Assembly (NCBI RefSeq): GCF_003050615.1 | Contig: NZ_NWBU01000006.1 | Span: forward strand, 1 to 64,000 | Length of the DNA stretch: 64,000 bases | Direction of reading: 5' to 3' | Origin: Sphingomonas oleivorans | Lineage (GTDB): Bacteria; Pseudomonadota; Alphaproteobacteria; Sphingomonadales; Sphingomonadaceae | In this document: positions 62,222-64,000 of the stretch, piece after piece | Layout: every line of letters starts with the position of its first letter | Numbering within the stretch: position 1 is the first letter of the stretch | Notes under the pieces: generated by a model | Told to the model about the DNA's origin: nothing | Databases searched by the model: none | Seen by the model: the letters and a program-made list of their open reading frames with translations, nothing else | Program-made: the position numbers and the translations under genes

Positions 62222-63132
62222 CCATCTCACGCAGGACAATGATCGCGGCAGGCCTTGCCTCGGCAGCCGTGCCCGCTCTCGCGGCCGCTGCCGGAGAGAA
62301 AAATTCTAACGCTGCCTTTTTCTCGCTCGGCTATGCGCCGCACGAAGGAAGCTTCGCCAGCCGAGGCGACCTGATCAACCAGATCGCCTTCGCGGCTGAT
62401 CAGGGCTTCCGTGCCTGGGAAGATAATGAGGCCCGGAAACGGCCGGTCGAACAGCAGAATGCAATGGCCCGCGCGCTGGCGCAGCGTGGCATGACCATGG
62501 GCGTGTTCGTCGCCAGCATGCCCAAATGGTCGGAATTCCGCCCTCTTCTGGGAAGCAATGATGATGCGGAGCGCGAGGCTTTCCTTGCCAACATCCGCAC
62601 GTCGGTCGAAGTCGCCAAGCGGCTGAATGCCAAGCATATGACGATCGTGCCCGGCTTCATGGACAGGCGTGTACCGGAGGACATCCAGACGGGCCGTATC
62701 ATCGATCTCATGCGCCGCGCGGGCGACATTGTAGCGCCACACGGACTGGTGCTGGTGATGGAGCCGCTTAACACGCGCACCAATCACCCCGGCGTGTTCA
62801 TGCAGTCGATCGCGCAGGGCTATGCCGTAGCGCGAGGCGCCGACAGCCCAGGGATCAAGATATTGGCTGATCTGTATCATGAGCAGATTCAGTCCGGCAA
62901 TCTGATCCCGACGCTCGACGCTTGCTGGGCGGAAGTCGGCTATATCCAGTTCGGCGACAATCCCGGCCGCAAGGAACCGGGCACCGGCGAAATCAACTAC
63001 GCAAATATCGTTCGCTGGCTGCGAGCGCGCCGCTACGCGGGCGTAATCGGCATGGAACATGGCAATTCGCTCGATGGGCACGCGGGCGAGGACCGCCTGA
63101 TCGCCGCCTATCGCGCCATAGACAAGATTTGA
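62218..63132 (+). CDS. Tat-exported hydroxypyruvate isomerase-like TIM barrel
   Basis: A 304-residue xylose-isomerase-like TIM barrel with a Tat signal (ISRRTMIAAGLASAAVPALAAAA). Acidic and histidine ligands appear in LVMEPLNTRTNHPG, ILADLYHEQIQSGNL, YIQFGDNPGRKEPGTGE and GVIGMEHGNS. The Hyi-like family isomerises or epimerises hydroxy/keto acids or sugars; export means it must find its metal before translocation. It is translationally coupled to the MFS gene. Confidence 0.9.
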   Translation: MTISRRTMIAAGLASAAVPALAAAAGEKNSNAAFFSLGYAPHEGSFASRGDLINQIAFAADQGFRAWEDNEARKRPVEQQNAMARALAQRGMTMGVFVASMPKWSEFRPLLGSNDDAEREAFLANIRTSVEVAKRLNAKHMTIVPGFMDRRVPEDIQTGRIIDLMRRAGDIVAPHGLVLVMEPLNTRTNHPGVFMQSIAQGYAVARGADSPGIKILADLYHEQIQSGNLIPTLDACWAEVGYIQFGDNPGRKEPGTGEINYANIVRWLRARRYAGVIGMEHGNSLDGHAGEDRLIAAYRAIDKI

Positions 63133-63146
63133 GGGGAGCGAGGGGA

Positions 63147-63980
63147 ATGAAAGGCATGCGCATCGGGATGGCGATGGCGAGCGGCATAGTTGCCGTCTTC
63201 GGCACGCTGGCGAACGCACAGGAGAAGCCGGGCTTCAAGGACACGCCGATCCTGCCCGGCGGAACATGGCATGTCCACGATCCGGACCGCCCGGCGCCTG
63301 CCGTGGTGACGCCCGCTGCCAAGCCGGGCGGCGCGCCGTCCGACGCCATCATCCTGTTCGATGGTACGTCGCTCGACGCCTGGCGGGGCGAGCGGGGGCC
63401 GTGGATCGTCGAGAAGGGCATATTGACGGTTCCGCCCCGCTCCCAAAGCGGCGGCGAGAACAACCTCGTCACCAAACAGGATTTCGGCGACGTCCAGCTG
63501 CATCTGGAGTTCCGCTCACCCTCCCCACCGCAGAAAAGTTCGCAGGACCGGGGCAACAGCGGCGTCTGGTTCATGCAGCGCTACGAGGTTCAGATCCTGG
63601 ATGGCTACCAAAACCCGACTTATGCCGACGGAACGGTGGGGGCGGTCTATGCGTGGAAGCCGCCGCTGATCAATCCGTCCCGACGACCCGGTGAATGGCA
63701 AAGCTACGACATTATTTTTGAACGTCCCCGCTTCGCAGCTGACGGCAGTTTGATGCGACCTGCCTATGTCACCGTCCTGCTGAACGGCGTGTTGGTGCAG
63801 AATCATCAGGCGATGCTGGGCAGCACGGTATGGCGCAAGATCGCGCAATATGAGCCTCATGGCGACAAGGCTCCGATCCAGTTGCAAGACCATGATTCCC
63901 CGGTGTCGTTCCGCAACATCTGGGTCCGCCCGCTTCCCGAAGCAGCCATCGCGCAGGATCTCGGGAGGGCAGGGCAGTGA
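63147..63980 (+). CDS. DUF1080 / 3-keto-disaccharide hydrolase-like protein
   Basis: A 277-residue exported protein. A signal peptide ends at LANAQ. The DUF1080 (laminin-G-like) fold shows AIILFDGTSLDAWRG, WIVEKGILTVPP, FGDVQLHLEFRSP, RGNSGVWFMQRYEVQILDG, NPSRRPGEWQSYDIIFERP and the C-terminal PIQLQDHDSPVSFRNIWVRPL. Family members cleave 3-keto-disaccharides. It would act in the periplasm after a 3-dehydrogenase. ATG 63147 follows AGGGG. Confidence 0.88.
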   Translation: MKGMRIGMAMASGIVAVFGTLANAQEKPGFKDTPILPGGTWHVHDPDRPAPAVVTPAAKPGGAPSDAIILFDGTSLDAWRGERGPWIVEKGILTVPPRSQSGGENNLVTKQDFGDVQLHLEFRSPSPPQKSSQDRGNSGVWFMQRYEVQILDGYQNPTYADGTVGAVYAWKPPLINPSRRPGEWQSYDIIFERPRFAADGSLMRPAYVTVLLNGVLVQNHQAMLGSTVWRKIAQYEPHGDKAPIQLQDHDSPVSFRNIWVRPLPEAAIAQDLGRAGQ

Positions 63981-64000
63981 TCGGCCGCAGGACAGCGCTG
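63977..64000 (+). CDS. Truncated next gene, probable Tat-signal start
   Basis: A GTG at 63977 overlaps the preceding stop (GTGA). The eight visible residues, MIGRRTAL, contain a twin arginine as in Tat signals. This would fit the small subunit of a GMC-type glycoside dehydrogenase, but too little is present to name it. Confidence 0.45.

Overview
The window is high-GC DNA from an alphaproteobacterium. It most resembles a sphingomonad (Sphingomonas/Sphingobium/Rhizorhabdus type). The reasons are the dense ATGA-type gene overlaps, a TonB-dependent receptor, several Tat-exported catabolic enzymes, a MocR regulator, and an exopolysaccharide (EPS) locus built from xanthan-type parts. This assignment is inferred from gene content; no marker gene is present. 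I see no rRNA, tRNA or CRISPR array.

Region 1 (about 1-750) holds an eroded IS630-type transposase remnant and one small hypothetical gene.

Region 2 (about 0.9-22.1 kb) is a gum/acetan-like EPS locus. It has a GumD-like initiating phosphoglucosyltransferase, a GumB-like outer-membrane export protein, a GumC-like chain-length protein, a degenerate BY-kinase-like ATPase and an ExeA-type AAA ATPase. It also has a Wzx-type flippase, a Wzy-like polymerase, a GT70 GumK-like glucuronosyltransferase, three further glycosyltransferases, a GumL-like pyruvyltransferase, an acyltransferase, a secreted GH5 glycosidase and an outer-membrane barrel protein. Its most distinctive gene is one 628-residue protein that fuses a GumH-like (GT4) domain to a GumM-like (GT26) domain. 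Two minus-strand runs of genes are coupled by stop/start overlaps.

Region 3 (about 22.4-23.9 kb) has a PilZ protein and a divergent PaiB-type FMN-binding protein, with three 13-bp tandem repeats between them.

Region 4 (about 24-43.6 kb) is a peptide or D-amino-acid catabolic island. It contains an M81 (MlrC-type) metallopeptidase, two S12 serine hydrolases of MlrB size and an AmpG/MlrD-like permease. With them are a TonB-dependent receptor, a PepSY membrane protein, a D-threonine-aldolase-fold enzyme, an L-threonine-aldolase-like enzyme, a BKACE enzyme, an SDR, a RidA protein, a Cys/Met-type PLP enzyme and a hot-dog thioesterase. MocR and LysR regulators are present. It looks like an mlrBCD-type cluster without mlrA.

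Region 5 (about 43.7-57.5 kb) is an amine-to-GABA block, all on the minus strand apart from one small cytochrome c gene at its left edge. In transcription order it has an AraC regulator, GabT, GabD, an APC permease and an exported amidohydrolase. A tryptophan tryptophylquinone (TTQ) amine dehydrogenase (mauB-E-D-A order) follows, then a cytochrome c and a two-subunit Tat-exported molybdenum hydroxylase. Read as one pathway, it could oxidise an amine in the periplasm and import and burn the product as GABA.

Region 6 (about 58.1-64 kb) is a carbohydrate operon. It has a Gfo/Idh/MocA oxidoreductase, a cytochrome c, two xylose-isomerase-like TIM-barrel proteins, an MFS transporter and a DUF1080 (3-keto-disaccharide hydrolase-like) protein, followed by a truncated next gene. 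The make-up fits 3-keto-glycoside metabolism. A perfect ACCGGT-centred palindrome sits in its divergent promoter region.
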